DNA of 64,000 bases from assembly GCA_042701975.1 (NCBI GenBank), contig CP170561.1, forward strand, positions 1,116,001-1,180,000, in the 5' to 3' direction. Below the pieces are notes generated by a model. The model searched no databases, had not been told where the DNA came from, and was given only the letters and a program-made list of their open reading frames with translations. Position numbers and translations under genes: made by a program. The stretch's first letter is position 1; every line of letters begins with the position of its first letter. This DNA is from JAFALK01 sp042701975 (GTDB lineage Bacteria; Pseudomonadota; Gammaproteobacteria; Burkholderiales; Burkholderiaceae_C). Positions 34,121-42,862 of this stretch are shown here, piece after piece.

Positions 34121-34927
34121 ATGAAGCAGATGATCTGCGTGAAGTGGGGCCAAAAATACGGCCCCGACTACGTGAACCGCCTCTACGGCATGGCCCGCCG
34201 CCACATCACCGGCGACTTCCGCCTCGTCTGCCTGACCGACGATCCGAGCGGCCTGCGCCCGGAAGTCGATGCCTTTCCCTTGCCCGACCTGGGCTGCGCC
34301 CAGCCGACCCGCACCATGGGCAAGTGGCGCAAGCTGGTGCTGTGGGGCGGCAACATCCCCGAGCTGACCGGCTTGTCCGGCCCGGTGCTGTTCGTGGACC
34401 TGGACACGGTCATCGTGGACAACATCGACGACTACTTCACCCACGGCGACCCGGACCGGGTCTATCTGGCCCGCAACTGGTCCAAGCCGCTGCAGCGCCT
34501 GGGCCAGACCTCGGTGTTCCGCTATCCCGTCGGGCGCAACCCGCAGATCCTCGAGAACTTCCGCAAGGACCCGCAAGGCATCGCCGACCGGCTGCGCTTC
34601 GAGCAGCACTACATCACCGAGTCCGTGCCGGGTGGCATCCAGTTCTGGCCCGAGGAATGGACGCGGATGTTCCGCCTGCACTGCGTGCCGCCCTTCCCGC
34701 TGATGTACTTCTTGCAGGCCAAGCTGCCGGCCAAGGCCAAGATGGTGACCTTTGCCGGCGGCCCGAACCCGAGCGACGTGCAGTTGGGCCGCTGGGAAGA
34801 CGATCAACCCGCCTTCCCGCGCCGCATCGACCACGTCAAGGCCAGCCTCAAGGCCGAGCGCAAGCTGCGCAGCATCCGTCGCTACGTGATGCCGGTCGAT
34901 TGGATCGCCCGGCACTGGACGGAGTGA
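34121..34927 (+). CDS. Putative glycosyltransferase-like protein with DxD motif
   Basis: 268 aa cytosolic protein with ribosome site AGGGGAAG before ATG 34121. It has FRLVCLTDDPSGLRPEV and FVDLDTVIVDNIDDYF; the D-x-D between strands is typical of GT-A nucleotide-sugar transferases, and the layout (sugar donor strand, then PGGIQFWPEEW near residue 170) resembles GT8-like families. Acceptor and donor are unknown. It stands alone, divergent from the TIGR03790 gene. Confidence 0.65.
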   Translation: MKQMICVKWGQKYGPDYVNRLYGMARRHITGDFRLVCLTDDPSGLRPEVDAFPLPDLGCAQPTRTMGKWRKLVLWGGNIPELTGLSGPVLFVDLDTVIVDNIDDYFTHGDPDRVYLARNWSKPLQRLGQTSVFRYPVGRNPQILENFRKDPQGIADRLRFEQHYITESVPGGIQFWPEEWTRMFRLHCVPPFPLMYFLQAKLPAKAKMVTFAGGPNPSDVQLGRWEDDQPAFPRRIDHVKASLKAERKLRSIRRYVMPVDWIARHWTE

Positions 34928-34930
34928 ACT

Positions 34931-36187
34931 TCAGGGCTTGCTCGCGGCCTTGGGCGCATCCTTCGTGGCGCGCTCGCGGATGATGCGCACGTCACGCATT
35001 TCCTGGTGCGGCGCTTCGAGCTTCTTGTAGTCGGCCGGCAGCTTCATCAGCGCCGCATCGGGCTCGCTGCGCTTGATGTTTTGCAGACGGTAGTTCGTCT
35101 CGCCGCTGCGCGGGTCGAAGTCGCGGCTGCTGACGGTGACCATCAGCTCCGGCGAGGTCCACACGTCGCTCGTGATGACGATGGGCTTCTCGTTGCCGAT
35201 CTTGCCGGCCTCGATGGTCCAGCTGGTGCGCTCGCCGTTGACCTTCACGCCCTCGATCTCCTTGGGGGGGAGCGAGGTGGTGCTGCCGTCACCGCGCGGG
35301 GCGAAGACAACGTTGCGGGCCAGCACGGCCGGCGGGGCCTGCAGCGCAGGCAGCGGCGCCAGCGGGGCAACCTTGCCGGGCTCCATGCGCACGACTTGCA
35401 CGCGCACTTCGCACTTGACCTTGGTCTTGCCGTCCTTCGGGTCTTTGGGCGCGTCCTTGCCTTCGCAGCCCTTGATGTTCTCGGTCAGCACGACGGGTTC
35501 CGGCGGCAGCGGCGCCTTGGGCGCGGCCGGCGGCGCGGGCGGCACGGCCGGTGCAGGCGGAGCGCCCTCCCCACGGAACTGCTCGCGCATCTTGGTCGCC
35601 ATCTCGCGCATCTGCGCGCCAAATACCTTCCACTGACCATCGTCCTGCGTCACCCAGGCCATGCCGCCGGCCTTGCGGGCGGTCTTGGCCTCGGTGTCGA
35701 GCACCCAGCTTTCCTTGGAGACCGGATCGCGCAGGTAGACGATCTTCTTGCCGCCGCGCTCCACCTCCTGGCGGGTGCGGCCTTCGCCGTCGCGGCAGAG
35801 CTTGTCGACCTGGGCGCGCACGATGCGGTTGCCGTCGGCCAGGGGCTGGACGGTTTCGTGGACGGCGTCGGCGCAGTAGGGGGCACCCTTGACGACGCGC
35901 CCGCGCCCCATTTCCTGGCCGACGAAGCGGATGTCGATGTCGGCGACTTCGGCGGCTTCACGGGCGGCGCGCTCGGCATCGTGGCCGGCACGTTCAGCGT
36001 CGCGGCTGGCCCGTTCGGCGTCCATGGCGATGCGCCGGCTGTCCATCTCGATCTTGTCGGTGCGCACGACCACCCTGGGCTGCGGCGTGGCTTCGGGTTC
36101 GGGCGATTGCTGGGCCTGGGCCTGGGCCAGCAGCGGCAGGGCCGCGAGCAGGGCGGCAGACAAAAGGGCGCGTTGGAAGTGCTTCAT
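34931..36187 (-). CDS. Secreted Pro-rich protein of a sigma/anti-sigma operon, unknown function
   Basis: 418 aa from ATG 36187, with a Sec signal (MKHFQRALLSAALLAALPLL, cleavage near AQA). Residues about 45-75 contain repeated A-x-x-D-A-E-R-A units, probably a charged helix or coiled coil. Several cysteines occur (YCADAV, LCRDGE, KGCEGK, VKCEV). A Pro/Ala stretch (about residues 222-245) acts as linker. I recognise no enzyme family. It is the third gene after an ECF sigma and its anti-sigma, so it is probably part of the envelope-stress output or feedback. Confidence 0.75.
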   Translation of the reverse strand: MKHFQRALLSAALLAALPLLAQAQAQQSPEPEATPQPRVVVRTDKIEMDSRRIAMDAERASRDAERAGHDAERAAREAAEVADIDIRFVGQEMGRGRVVKGAPYCADAVHETVQPLADGNRIVRAQVDKLCRDGEGRTRQEVERGGKKIVYLRDPVSKESWVLDTEAKTARKAGGMAWVTQDDGQWKVFGAQMREMATKMREQFRGEGAPPAPAVPPAPPAAPKAPLPPEPVVLTENIKGCEGKDAPKDPKDGKTKVKCEVRVQVVRMEPGKVAPLAPLPALQAPPAVLARNVVFAPRGDGSTTSLPPKEIEGVKVNGERTSWTIEAGKIGNEKPIVITSDVWTSPELMVTVSSRDFDPRSGETNYRLQNIKRSEPDAALMKLPADYKKLEAPHQEMRDVRIIRERATKDAPKAASKP

Positions 36188-36260
36188 GGTGGTCTTGCCT
36201 TTCGTTCTTGGCATCAGAGAAATCGGGGGGAATCGCGGGAAATTGGGAAAATCGGGGAAG

Positions 36261-36845
36261 TCAAGGCACGAGGCGCACGGCCAGCACCTCGCCGTTGGGG
36301 CGCACGAGCAGCTCAGCGCGCACGCGCTGGCCGGCGTCCGACGGGTCGTAGGGCAGGCCAAGCAGCGCCAGGCGCTCGGCGGGCATCTCGGTCGTCACGA
36401 CCCAGGCGCGGCCCTCGCGGGGCTGACCGCCGGATTCCTGCTGGCCCGTCGAAGACAGCCCATCGGCCGCCGGCTGGGTCAGCGCATGCTCGAAGCGCTC
36501 GGCCGGCACCAGGGGCACGAAGGCGCTGGAGCTGAACTCGGCGGCGCCGGCCACCTGCTGGGGCAGGCTCAGCGTGAACACGGCGACCGTGCCGACCAGG
36601 CCGAGCACGCAGCTGCTGACGCCGGCCCACACCAGCGGGCGGGTCGGCAGCCAGACGACGACAGGCGCGAGCCAGCGCGGCAGCCAGGTCGGCAGCTTGC
36701 GGCGCTGGGCCAGCGCGCGGCGCGCGGCGGCCAGCGTGGCGGCCTGCATGGCAGCGGTGGGTTCGGCGCGGCGCCAGTCTTCCAGACTGTTCAGCGGATT
36801 CAGGGGCAGGGGACTGGACTTCATGGTGGTGGGCTTGTTCGTCAT
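36261..36845 (-). CDS. Putative anti-sigma factor, single-pass membrane protein
   Basis: 194 aa. The ATG at 36845 shares a base with the sigma gene's TGA. A short cytoplasmic N-terminal domain (NSLEDWRRAEPTAAMQA, basic ARRALAQRRKLPTW) is followed by one membrane helix (about 76-98, PLVWAGVSSCVLGLVGTVAVF) and a periplasmic domain ending in GLPYDPSDAGQRVRAELLV. No ZAS zinc motif is present, so the assignment rests on topology and position. Confidence 0.75.
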   Translation of the reverse strand: MTNKPTTMKSSPLPLNPLNSLEDWRRAEPTAAMQAATLAAARRALAQRRKLPTWLPRWLAPVVVWLPTRPLVWAGVSSCVLGLVGTVAVFTLSLPQQVAGAAEFSSSAFVPLVPAERFEHALTQPAADGLSSTGQQESGGQPREGRAWVVTTEMPAERLALLGLPYDPSDAGQRVRAELLVRPNGEVLAVRLVP

Positions 36846-37456
36846 CACGCGGCACTCCCTTGGGCACGCGGCAGCTCGGGCGACAACTCCTTCAACGCGG
36901 CGGCCAGCTTCTGGCGCGCCCGGTGCAGGCGGCTGCGCAGGGTGTTGATCTCGATGCCGGCGATGCGCGCGGCTTCCACATAGGCCCGCTCCTGCAGATC
37001 CACGAGCACGAGCGCCTCGCGAAAAGGCCAGGGCAGGGCCTGGATGGCCTGCCAGATGGCGGCCTGGTCCTGCGCGTCGCTCAGCCGCTTCTCGGGCGCC
37101 TCGGTGAGCGGCGCGTCGTCCGGGTCGAGCGCGTCCTCGTCCAGCACCTCGCGCTTGGCCTCGCGCCAGCGGGCCAGCAGGTGGTGGCGCGCCACGCCCG
37201 CCAGCCAGCCGCCGAGGCTGCCGCGCAGCGGGTCGAAGGCTTCGGGCTCGGTGGCCAAGGCCACAAAAGCCTCCTGCATGGCATCGGCGGCCCACGCGGG
37301 GTTGGCGCACAAGGCCAGCGCGTAGCGGTAGACCGGGCCCGACTCGCTGCGGTACAGCGGCTCCAAGGCCTGGGCGTCGCCGCGGCGCAGCCTCGCCATC
37401 AGGGCGAGCAAGTCGTCACGGCCGGCGCGTGAATCCATGGTGAGGAGGCTGGACAT
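36845..37456 (-). CDS. ECF-family RNA polymerase sigma factor
   Basis: 203 aa. Region 2 (ALEPLYRSESGPVYRYALAL, then DAMQEAFVALATEPEAFDP) and region 4 (WPFREALVLVDLQERAYVEA, then EINTLRSRLHRARQKLAAAL) are complete; the linker is acidic (VLDEDALDPDDAPLTEAPE). A second in-frame ATG at 37438 is possible. It directs expression of its own anti-sigma and the secreted protein downstream, and perhaps itself: a GGAACTT -35-like box occurs in its upstream region (37508-37514, minus strand). Confidence 0.9.
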   Translation of the reverse strand: MSSLLTMDSRAGRDDLLALMARLRRGDAQALEPLYRSESGPVYRYALALCANPAWAADAMQEAFVALATEPEAFDPLRGSLGGWLAGVARHHLLARWREAKREVLDEDALDPDDAPLTEAPEKRLSDAQDQAAIWQAIQALPWPFREALVLVDLQERAYVEAARIAGIEINTLRSRLHRARQKLAAALKELSPELPRAQGSAA

Positions 37457-37457
37457 C

Positions 37458-37539
37458 GAGGGGTGGCATGGCGTTTGATTTCAACGTATTGCCGCTAGAT
37501 CAGACAAAAGTTCCCGTTTCATGAAAGAAACCACCCCTC
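37458..37539. repeat. Inverted repeat flanking the sigma-factor promoter region
   Basis: Perfect 9-bp arms GAGGGGTGG (37458-37466) and CCACCCCTC (37531-37539), 64 nt apart, immediately upstream of the ECF sigma start. They could form a stem in the sigma mRNA leader or two half-sites for a regulator. Confidence 0.5.
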
Positions 37540-37799
37540 TTTCAAGCGTCTGACATGGTGGTGCATGGAGCTAACACCGCTGAATTCAACAGCAGCAAGG
37601 CTTAAATCAAGAGTTAGCACACACCAACTGCACCAATGGTGTGCGCAACCATCGTGTAAACCCCAAGTGCACGCACGAAAATGGCTCACTACAGTCCCGT
37701 CCACTCGACGCGATGTTGTGAATGCAACTCGCCAGGCGGGGTGAGGAGACAAACACAGCAAGAGCAAGATCAAGATAAAAGTGACACCGTCACAATTCG

Positions 37800-37837
37800 C
37801 GGGCGCCGGATGCAAATCCAGGCGCCCGTTCTCTTTT
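37800..37837 (+). terminator. Terminator-like hairpin just upstream of the TSUP gene
   Basis: Stem CGGGCGCC-GGAT (37800-37811), loop GCAA, then ATCC, one bulged A and GGCGCCCG (37816-37828), followed by TTCTCTTTT. It is oriented on the plus strand and would stop transcripts coming from the 5' leader. Confidence 0.65.
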
Positions 37838-37871
37838 CCACCCTCAAAAACCTGATCTTCTTGTCTGCCTG

Positions 37872-38636
37872 ATGTTCACCGAACTCTGTACCGTCGCCCT
37901 GGCCTCGCTGGCCGCTGGTTTTGTCGATGCCGTGGTGGGAGGCGGTGGCCTCGTGCTGGTGCCCGCGCTGTTCAGCGTGTTCCCGAAGATGGAGCCCGCC
38001 ACGCTGCTGGGCACCAACAAGGGCGCCTCCGTCTGGGGCACGGCCTGGGCCACGAGCCAGTACGCGCGCCGCGTCAGCCTGAACTGGCGCGCGCTCGCGC
38101 CGGCCGCGGGCCTGGCCCTGGTGGGCGGCTTCATCGGCGCCTGGGCGGTCACGATGATCAGCGCCGACTACCTGCGCCGCGCCCTGCCCTGGATCTTGCT
38201 GGCCGTGCTGCTCTACACGCTGGCCAAGAAGGAGCTCGGCCGCCACCACGAGCCGCGCTTTCACGGCTCGGCCGAGACGCTGGCCGCCGGCGCCATCGCG
38301 CTTCTCATCGGTTTTTATGATGGATTCTTCGGGCCGGGCACGGGCAGCTTCTTCGTTTTCCTGTTCGTGCGCGTGCTCGGTTACGACTTCCTGCACGCCT
38401 CGGCCACGGCCAAGCTGATGAACGTGGCCACCAACATCGCCGCCCTGGCGCTGTTCATTCCCAAGGGGCATTTCTGGTGGCAGGTGGCCCTTCTGATGGC
38501 CGTGACCAACGTGCTGGGCAGCCTGCTCGGCACGCGAATGGCGCTCAAGCGCGGCACGGGCTTCGTGCGGGGCTTCTTTGTCGTGGTCGTGACCCTGCTG
38601 ATTCTCAAGACAGGATGGGATGCCTATGTGCGCTGA
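37872..38636 (+). CDS. TSUP (TauE/SafE, DUF81) family membrane transporter
   Basis: 254 aa, seven or eight hydrophobic helices. Family motifs: AAGFVDAVVGGGGLVLVPAL near the N-terminus and its internal repeat LIGFYDGFFGPGTGSFFVF, with LLGTNKGASVWGT and SATAKLMNVATNIAAL. TSUP proteins move sulfite, sulfonates or related anions. The sox cluster is 3.2 kb downstream, but substrate cannot be read from sequence. The start codon lies 34 nt after a terminator-like hairpin. Confidence 0.9.
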   Translation: MFTELCTVALASLAAGFVDAVVGGGGLVLVPALFSVFPKMEPATLLGTNKGASVWGTAWATSQYARRVSLNWRALAPAAGLALVGGFIGAWAVTMISADYLRRALPWILLAVLLYTLAKKELGRHHEPRFHGSAETLAAGAIALLIGFYDGFFGPGTGSFFVFLFVRVLGYDFLHASATAKLMNVATNIAALALFIPKGHFWWQVALLMAVTNVLGSLLGTRMALKRGTGFVRGFFVVVVTLLILKTGWDAYVR

Positions 38637-38687
38637 CGCGGCCCGCACGCGCTACCATTCGGCATAACTACTCCATCGCACGGACAC

Positions 38688-39506
38688 ATGCCTGTCGATC
38701 CGCAACTTCGCTCGCTGGACATCGAGATCCCGACCCAACCCGAGGTGCTGGTCAAGTTGTCCTTGCTGATGGCGGCCGAGGATGTGGATCTGCAGGCAAT
38801 GTCTTCGCTGGTGGAAAGCGACATGGCCCTGGCCGCCGCAGTGCTCAAGGCGGTGAACTCCTCGCTCTACGGCTTGCGCGGTCGCGTGCAGACGGTGCAC
38901 CAGGCGCTGACCTACCTCGGCATGCGCGAAGTCGCCGCCATCACCTTCGAGATGGGCCTGCGCGCTGCCTTCCCGCCGGCAGCGGAGCTGGAGCCCGTGT
39001 GGGAGCGCGCCTCGCAGCGCGGCCTGATGATGGGCCGCATGGGCCAGATGCTGGGCGTCGATCCGTGGGCCGCGCACTCGGCCGGCCTGTTCGAGGAGTG
39101 CGGCAAGGCCGTGCTCTACCGCCACGCGCCCTCGCACTACCCGGCCATGCTGCGCGCCGCCAGCACCGATCAAGAGCTGGCCGCGCTGGAACACACCGCC
39201 TTTGGCGTCAGCCACGATGCACTGGGTGCCGCCCTGTGCGAAAGCTGGGGCCTGGCACCCGCCGCCGTGGCCAATGTGCGCCATCACGTGGAAGTGCAGG
39301 CCGAGTTCCACATGCCCGATGCGCTGCAACGCCGCAGCGTGGCCGCCATCTCCTGCCTGGCCTGGGCGCTGCTCAATGCGCCGAGCCGCCTGGAAGAAAT
39401 CGCCGCCGCCATCGCGCCGCAGGCCCAGCTCGACGAGAACCTGATGCTGCGCGCCGCGCGCCGGGTGTCCGAGCAGATCGCCGCCGCGACCGAACACGGT
39501 CGCTGA
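38688..39506 (+). CDS. HDOD-domain signalling protein
   Basis: 272 aa, almost entirely one HDOD domain. It opens with PTQPEVLVKLSLLMAAEDVD, then VESDMALAAAVLKAVNSSLYG and VHQALTYLGMREVAAITFEM, the standard HDOD pattern. The HD catalytic pair is lost, as usual for HDOD proteins. These are signalling or scaffold proteins often linked to two-component and c-di-GMP pathways. A diguanylate cyclase lies about 1 kb downstream on the other strand. Confidence 0.9.
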   Translation: MPVDPQLRSLDIEIPTQPEVLVKLSLLMAAEDVDLQAMSSLVESDMALAAAVLKAVNSSLYGLRGRVQTVHQALTYLGMREVAAITFEMGLRAAFPPAAELEPVWERASQRGLMMGRMGQMLGVDPWAAHSAGLFEECGKAVLYRHAPSHYPAMLRAASTDQELAALEHTAFGVSHDALGAALCESWGLAPAAVANVRHHVEVQAEFHMPDALQRRSVAAISCLAWALLNAPSRLEEIAAAIAPQAQLDENLMLRAARRVSEQIAAATEHGR

Positions 39507-39530
39507 TTCCCTCGTCGCCCGCCTTCACTG

Positions 39531-39917
39531 ATGCCGCTGTCCGGGCTCGATCACATCAATCTGCGCGCATCGCGCGCACTGATGGAAGCACTGCGCGAGT
39601 TCTATTGCGAGGTCGTCGGCCTCACGGTCGGCGCGCGCCCGCCCTTTGACAGCTTCGGCTACTGGCTCTATGCCGGCGAGCAGCCCATCGTGCACCTGAG
39701 CGAAGCCCGCGCCAGCGAGGTGCCGACGACGGGGCACGGCGTCTACGACCATTCGGCCTTTCGCTGCACCGACCGCCCGGCTTATGAAGCGGCCTTGAAG
39801 GCGCGCGGCATCGACTACCGCGTGGTCCGCGTGCCGCTGACGCAGCAGGTGCAGGTGTTCTGCCGCGACCCCGCAGGCAACGGCGTGGAGCTGAACTTCC
39901 TCGAAGCAGCGGCCTAG
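39531..39917 (+). CDS. VOC-family (glyoxalase/dioxygenase fold) protein
   Basis: 128 aa single VOC module. Likely metal ligands are the His in GLDHINL, the His in VYDHSAF and the Glu in NGVELNFLE, a full 2-His-1-Glu set. The substrate is unknown. It starts 24 bp after the HDOD gene and its stop overlaps the 3' end of the diguanylate cyclase gene by 4 bp. Confidence 0.85.
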   Translation: MPLSGLDHINLRASRALMEALREFYCEVVGLTVGARPPFDSFGYWLYAGEQPIVHLSEARASEVPTTGHGVYDHSAFRCTDRPAYEAALKARGIDYRVVRVPLTQQVQVFCRDPAGNGVELNFLEAAA

Positions 39918-40966
39918 TTGGCGCCCATGCTGAGCCGGTCTCGGCCGGCATGCTTGGCGATGTAGAGCGCCTCGTCGGCGGCCTGCATCAGCGCCTGCGG
40001 GCTCAGGTACGGATGCGCGGGGCTGTATGCCGCCAGGCCGATGGAGATCGTCAGCGCCTTCTCCTCACCCACGCCGTCTTCATGCGGAATGCCCAGCGCA
40101 CGCAGCTCCTCGCGCAGCTGCTCCAGCCGCGCCTGCGCTTCGGACAGGCCCAGATCAGGCAGCAGCGCCACGAACTCCTCGCCGCCCAGGCGCGCCACGA
40201 TGTCGGTGTCGCGCTTGAAGTGGGCGGACAGCAAGTTGGCCACACGGCGCAGCGCCACGTCGCCCTCGGCCGGGCCGTAGCGCAGGTTGAAGAGCTTGAA
40301 GTGATCCAGATCGAGCACGGCCAGCGAGAGCAGGCCGCGCTGGCGCTGCGTGCGCTTGAACTCGCGGCGCAGGGCTTCGTCGAATTCGCGCCGGTTGACC
40401 AGGCCCGTGAGCGTGTCAAGGCGGGCCATGGTGCCCAGCTCGCGGTTCTTGGCATCGAGCTGCGCCTGTGCCAGGCGCAGCTGCTCGCGCAGCTGTGCGG
40501 ACGTGCCCTGCTCGCTCTGCAGCTGCTGCCAGAGCTGGCGGTGCACGCGGCTCAGCGAGTGCTGGATCTTCTGCACTTCGGACGGCGCGGCATTGCCGGT
40601 GTCAAAGCGCGAATCATCGGGCGGCAACGTGGGATCGAAGGCCTCGCTGCTGGCGGCCAGGCGCCGCAGCGGCAGCAGGGTCTGGCGATCAAGCAACCAC
40701 ACGATCAACATGGCCAGCAGCACACCGAGCACGAGATCGCGCACCAGGGCGCTGACCAGCGCGGTGCTGATCCATTCGCGCAGAGGCTCGTCGCCCTGGC
40801 TGACGTGGAGAAACTCCAGCACGAGCACCAGCAGGAGACTGAAAGCCAGCACGGTGGCCGACATGCGCCAGCGCAGCGAGCCTGAACGCTGATGCGGGCC
40901 CTGATGTGGGGCCTGGGGCGGGCCGGAGCCAGGGTTGGCGCTGATCATTTCGGGAGGAGAGCTCAC
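39914..40966 (-). CDS. Membrane-anchored diguanylate cyclase (GGDEF)
   Basis: 350 aa. Two N-terminal membrane helices (SATVLAFSLLLVLVLEFL and VRDLVLGVLLAMLIVWLL) flank a short periplasmic loop. A coiled-coil linker (about 125-180) leads to an intact GGDEF domain. The active site is RLGGEEFVALL, with an inhibitory I-site RDTD exactly five residues upstream. It makes c-di-GMP from GTP with product inhibition. Monocistronic. Confidence 0.93.
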   Translation of the reverse strand: MSSPPEMISANPGSGPPQAPHQGPHQRSGSLRWRMSATVLAFSLLLVLVLEFLHVSQGDEPLREWISTALVSALVRDLVLGVLLAMLIVWLLDRQTLLPLRRLAASSEAFDPTLPPDDSRFDTGNAAPSEVQKIQHSLSRVHRQLWQQLQSEQGTSAQLREQLRLAQAQLDAKNRELGTMARLDTLTGLVNRREFDEALRREFKRTQRQRGLLSLAVLDLDHFKLFNLRYGPAEGDVALRRVANLLSAHFKRDTDIVARLGGEEFVALLPDLGLSEAQARLEQLREELRALGIPHEDGVGEEKALTISIGLAAYSPAHPYLSPQALMQAADEALYIAKHAGRDRLSMGAN

Positions 40967-41077
40967 CTGGGGCGCTAACGAGCTGTGCTAACGGTCATTT
41001 TGCATGGGGCGCCCTGCGCGCACCATGCTCTTCGGCCAGGGTATGCCCCATAGCCAAGCTTGGCAATTACCCTGAAT

Positions 41078-41101
41078 ATCATCACTTGCTTATATGATGA
41101 T
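41078..41101. promoter_or_regulatory. ArsR-type operator candidate upstream of the sox regulator
   Basis: Arms ATCATCA (41078-41084) and TGATGAT (41095-41101), 10-nt AT-rich spacer, just before the ATG at 41105. A dyad overlapping the regulator's own start fits autoregulation. Confidence 0.55.
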
Positions 41102-41104
41102 GCA

Positions 41105-41494
41105 ATGACCAAGACCGCTGCCGATGCCAAGACTGTCAGCCCCGACGACGGCGACAGCGCCGAGCGCGTCTACGCCGTGGCGGCCGAGATCTTCAGCCTG
41201 ATGTCCACGCCGATGCGACTGCGCATCATCAGCTCGCTGTGCCGCGGGGAGAAGACCGTGGGCGAGCTGCTGGACGAGATCGACACCACGCAGCCCAACA
41301 TGTCCCAGCACCTGAACCAGCTCTACCGGGCCGGCGTGCTGGGCCGCCAGCGCCAGGGCCAGAGCATGGTCTACCGCATCCAGAACGAGCGCGCCGCCAT
41401 GCTGTGCCGCGCCGTCTGCACCCAGATCGCCATCGAGATCGACGACCCCGAATCCATTGCTCCCGAAGAGCGCTTGCTGTCACCGCGCCACTGA
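41105..41494 (+). CDS. ArsR-family regulator of the sox cluster
   Basis: 129 aa from ATG 41105 (a GTG-like upstream extension is unlikely because it crosses the operator). The winged helix is complete: FSLMSTPMRLRIISSLCRGE, then TTQPNMSQHLNQLYRAGVLG and RQGQSMVYRI. Cysteines in SLCRG and MLCRAVCTQ could sense sulfur species, as in SoxR/SqrR-type ArsR repressors. It ends 9 bp before soxC, so it is the first gene of the sox operon. Confidence 0.88.
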   Translation: MTKTAADAKTVSPDDGDSAERVYAVAAEIFSLMSTPMRLRIISSLCRGEKTVGELLDEIDTTQPNMSQHLNQLYRAGVLGRQRQGQSMVYRIQNERAAMLCRAVCTQIAIEIDDPESIAPEERLLSPRH

Positions 41495-41503
41495 AAGCCC
41501 GTC

Positions 41504-42862
41504 ATGATGGACGCCGAGAACTCCCACCCGGGCCGCCTGCTCAAGGCGCCGGAGCACCTGCTCAGTCGCGAGCAGATCACAGCCCCCGCCGCGCAGCGTC
41601 GCGGCTTCCTGCGCAGCGCCTTTGCCGCCGCCAGCGCCAGCCTGCTGGCCGGTACGGCGCGCGCGCAAACCTCGCCCCTTGAGGGCGACGCCAACATCCT
41701 GGAGCTGCCGCAGCACTCGCTGGCCCTGGGCCAGCCCGTGGCGCTGGAAGGCTACGGCAAGCCCTCGCGCTATGAAGCCAACCTGCAGCGCCGCCAGAGC
41801 CCGGGCCTGACGCAGACGCGCCAGGCCTCGGTGTCCTTCGCGCCGCTGCAGGGCCTGTTCGGCATCGTCACGCCCAGCGGCCTGCATTTCGAGCGCCACC
41901 ATCAGGGCTGGTGGGACATCGATCCCTCCAAGCACCGCCTGATGGTCAACGGCTCGGACGAGGGGATGCTCAAGCGCTCCATGGTCTTCACCATGGACGA
42001 GCTGATGCGCCTGCCTTCGGTCTCGCGCTTTCATTTCATCGAGTGCGGCGCCAACACCGGCATGGAATGGGGCAACGTCGCCGTGCCCACCGTGCAGTAC
42101 ACGCACGGCATGCTCAGCTGCAGCGAGTTCACCGGCGTGCGCCTGATCGACGTGCTGGAGATGTGCGGCTACGACAAGAAGCGCGGCCGCTTCGTGCTGG
42201 CCGAGGGCGCGGATGGCTCCTCGATGACGCGCACCATCCCGATGGAGCTGATCGAGCGCGGCGACGTGCTGCTGGCCTACGGCCAGAACGGCGAGATGCT
42301 GCGGCCCGAGCAGGGCTATCCGCTGCGCCTCGTCGTGCCGGGCGTGCAGGGCGTCTCCTGGGTCAAGTACCTGCGCCGCATCGAGGTGGGCGATGAGCCC
42401 TACGCCACCAAGGACGAAGATGTGCACTACGTCGACCTGATGCCCGACGGCCAGCACCGCCAGTACACCTCCATCCAGGAGGTGAAGAGCGTGGTCACCA
42501 CGCCCAGCGGCGGCCAGGTGCTGCTCGACCAGGGCTACTACACGATCTCGGGCCTGGCCTGGTCCGGCCGGGGTCGCATCAAGAAGGTGGATGTGTCTGT
42601 CGACGGTGGCCGCAACTGGCGCGAAGCCGTGCTGCAGACGCCGGTGATGGACCGCTGCCTGACCCGCTTCACGCTGCCCTGGAGCTGGGACGGCAAGCCG
42701 GCGCTGGTGATGAGCCGCGCCACCGACGAGACGGGCCAGATCCAGCCCACCTACGCGCAGAACCGCGCGGTGCGCGGCAAGCGCTCGATCTATCACAACA
42801 ACTCGATCCAGACCTGGCTCGTGCAGGAAAGCGGGGAGGTGAAGAATGTCCAGCTCACCTAA
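41504..42862 (+). CDS. soxC: Sulfane dehydrogenase molybdopterin subunit
   Basis: 452 aa. Tat signal RRGFLRSAFAAASASLLAG with cleavage near ARA. Sulfite-oxidase fold: Mo ligand Cys in FIECGANTGMEW, with the C-terminal dimerisation domain (VDVSVDGGRNWREAVLQ). With the cytochrome SoxD it removes six electrons from SoxY-bound sulfane sulfur in the periplasm. The last 17 bp overlap the soxD start. Confidence 0.95.
   Translation: MMDAENSHPGRLLKAPEHLLSREQITAPAAQRRGFLRSAFAAASASLLAGTARAQTSPLEGDANILELPQHSLALGQPVALEGYGKPSRYEANLQRRQSPGLTQTRQASVSFAPLQGLFGIVTPSGLHFERHHQGWWDIDPSKHRLMVNGSDEGMLKRSMVFTMDELMRLPSVSRFHFIECGANTGMEWGNVAVPTVQYTHGMLSCSEFTGVRLIDVLEMCGYDKKRGRFVLAEGADGSSMTRTIPMELIERGDVLLAYGQNGEMLRPEQGYPLRLVVPGVQGVSWVKYLRRIEVGDEPYATKDEDVHYVDLMPDGQHRQYTSIQEVKSVVTTPSGGQVLLDQGYYTISGLAWSGRGRIKKVDVSVDGGRNWREAVLQTPVMDRCLTRFTLPWSWDGKPALVMSRATDETGQIQPTYAQNRAVRGKRSIYHNNSIQTWLVQESGEVKNVQLT

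Larger units (their letters stand above)
37457..37871. other. AT-richer intergenic region and leader between sigma gene and TSUP gene
   Basis: A 415-bp gap between divergent genes with several structures. A 9-bp inverted repeat occurs at 37458/37531. A GCACACACC/GGTGTGCGC near-dyad lies around 37613-37650, and a small dyad GTGAC-ACC-GTCAC at 37781-37793. A terminator-like hairpin follows at 37800-37837. No open frame looks coding. The terminator ends only 34 nt before the TSUP ATG, so the region may be a regulated leader or encode a short RNA. Confidence 0.5.
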
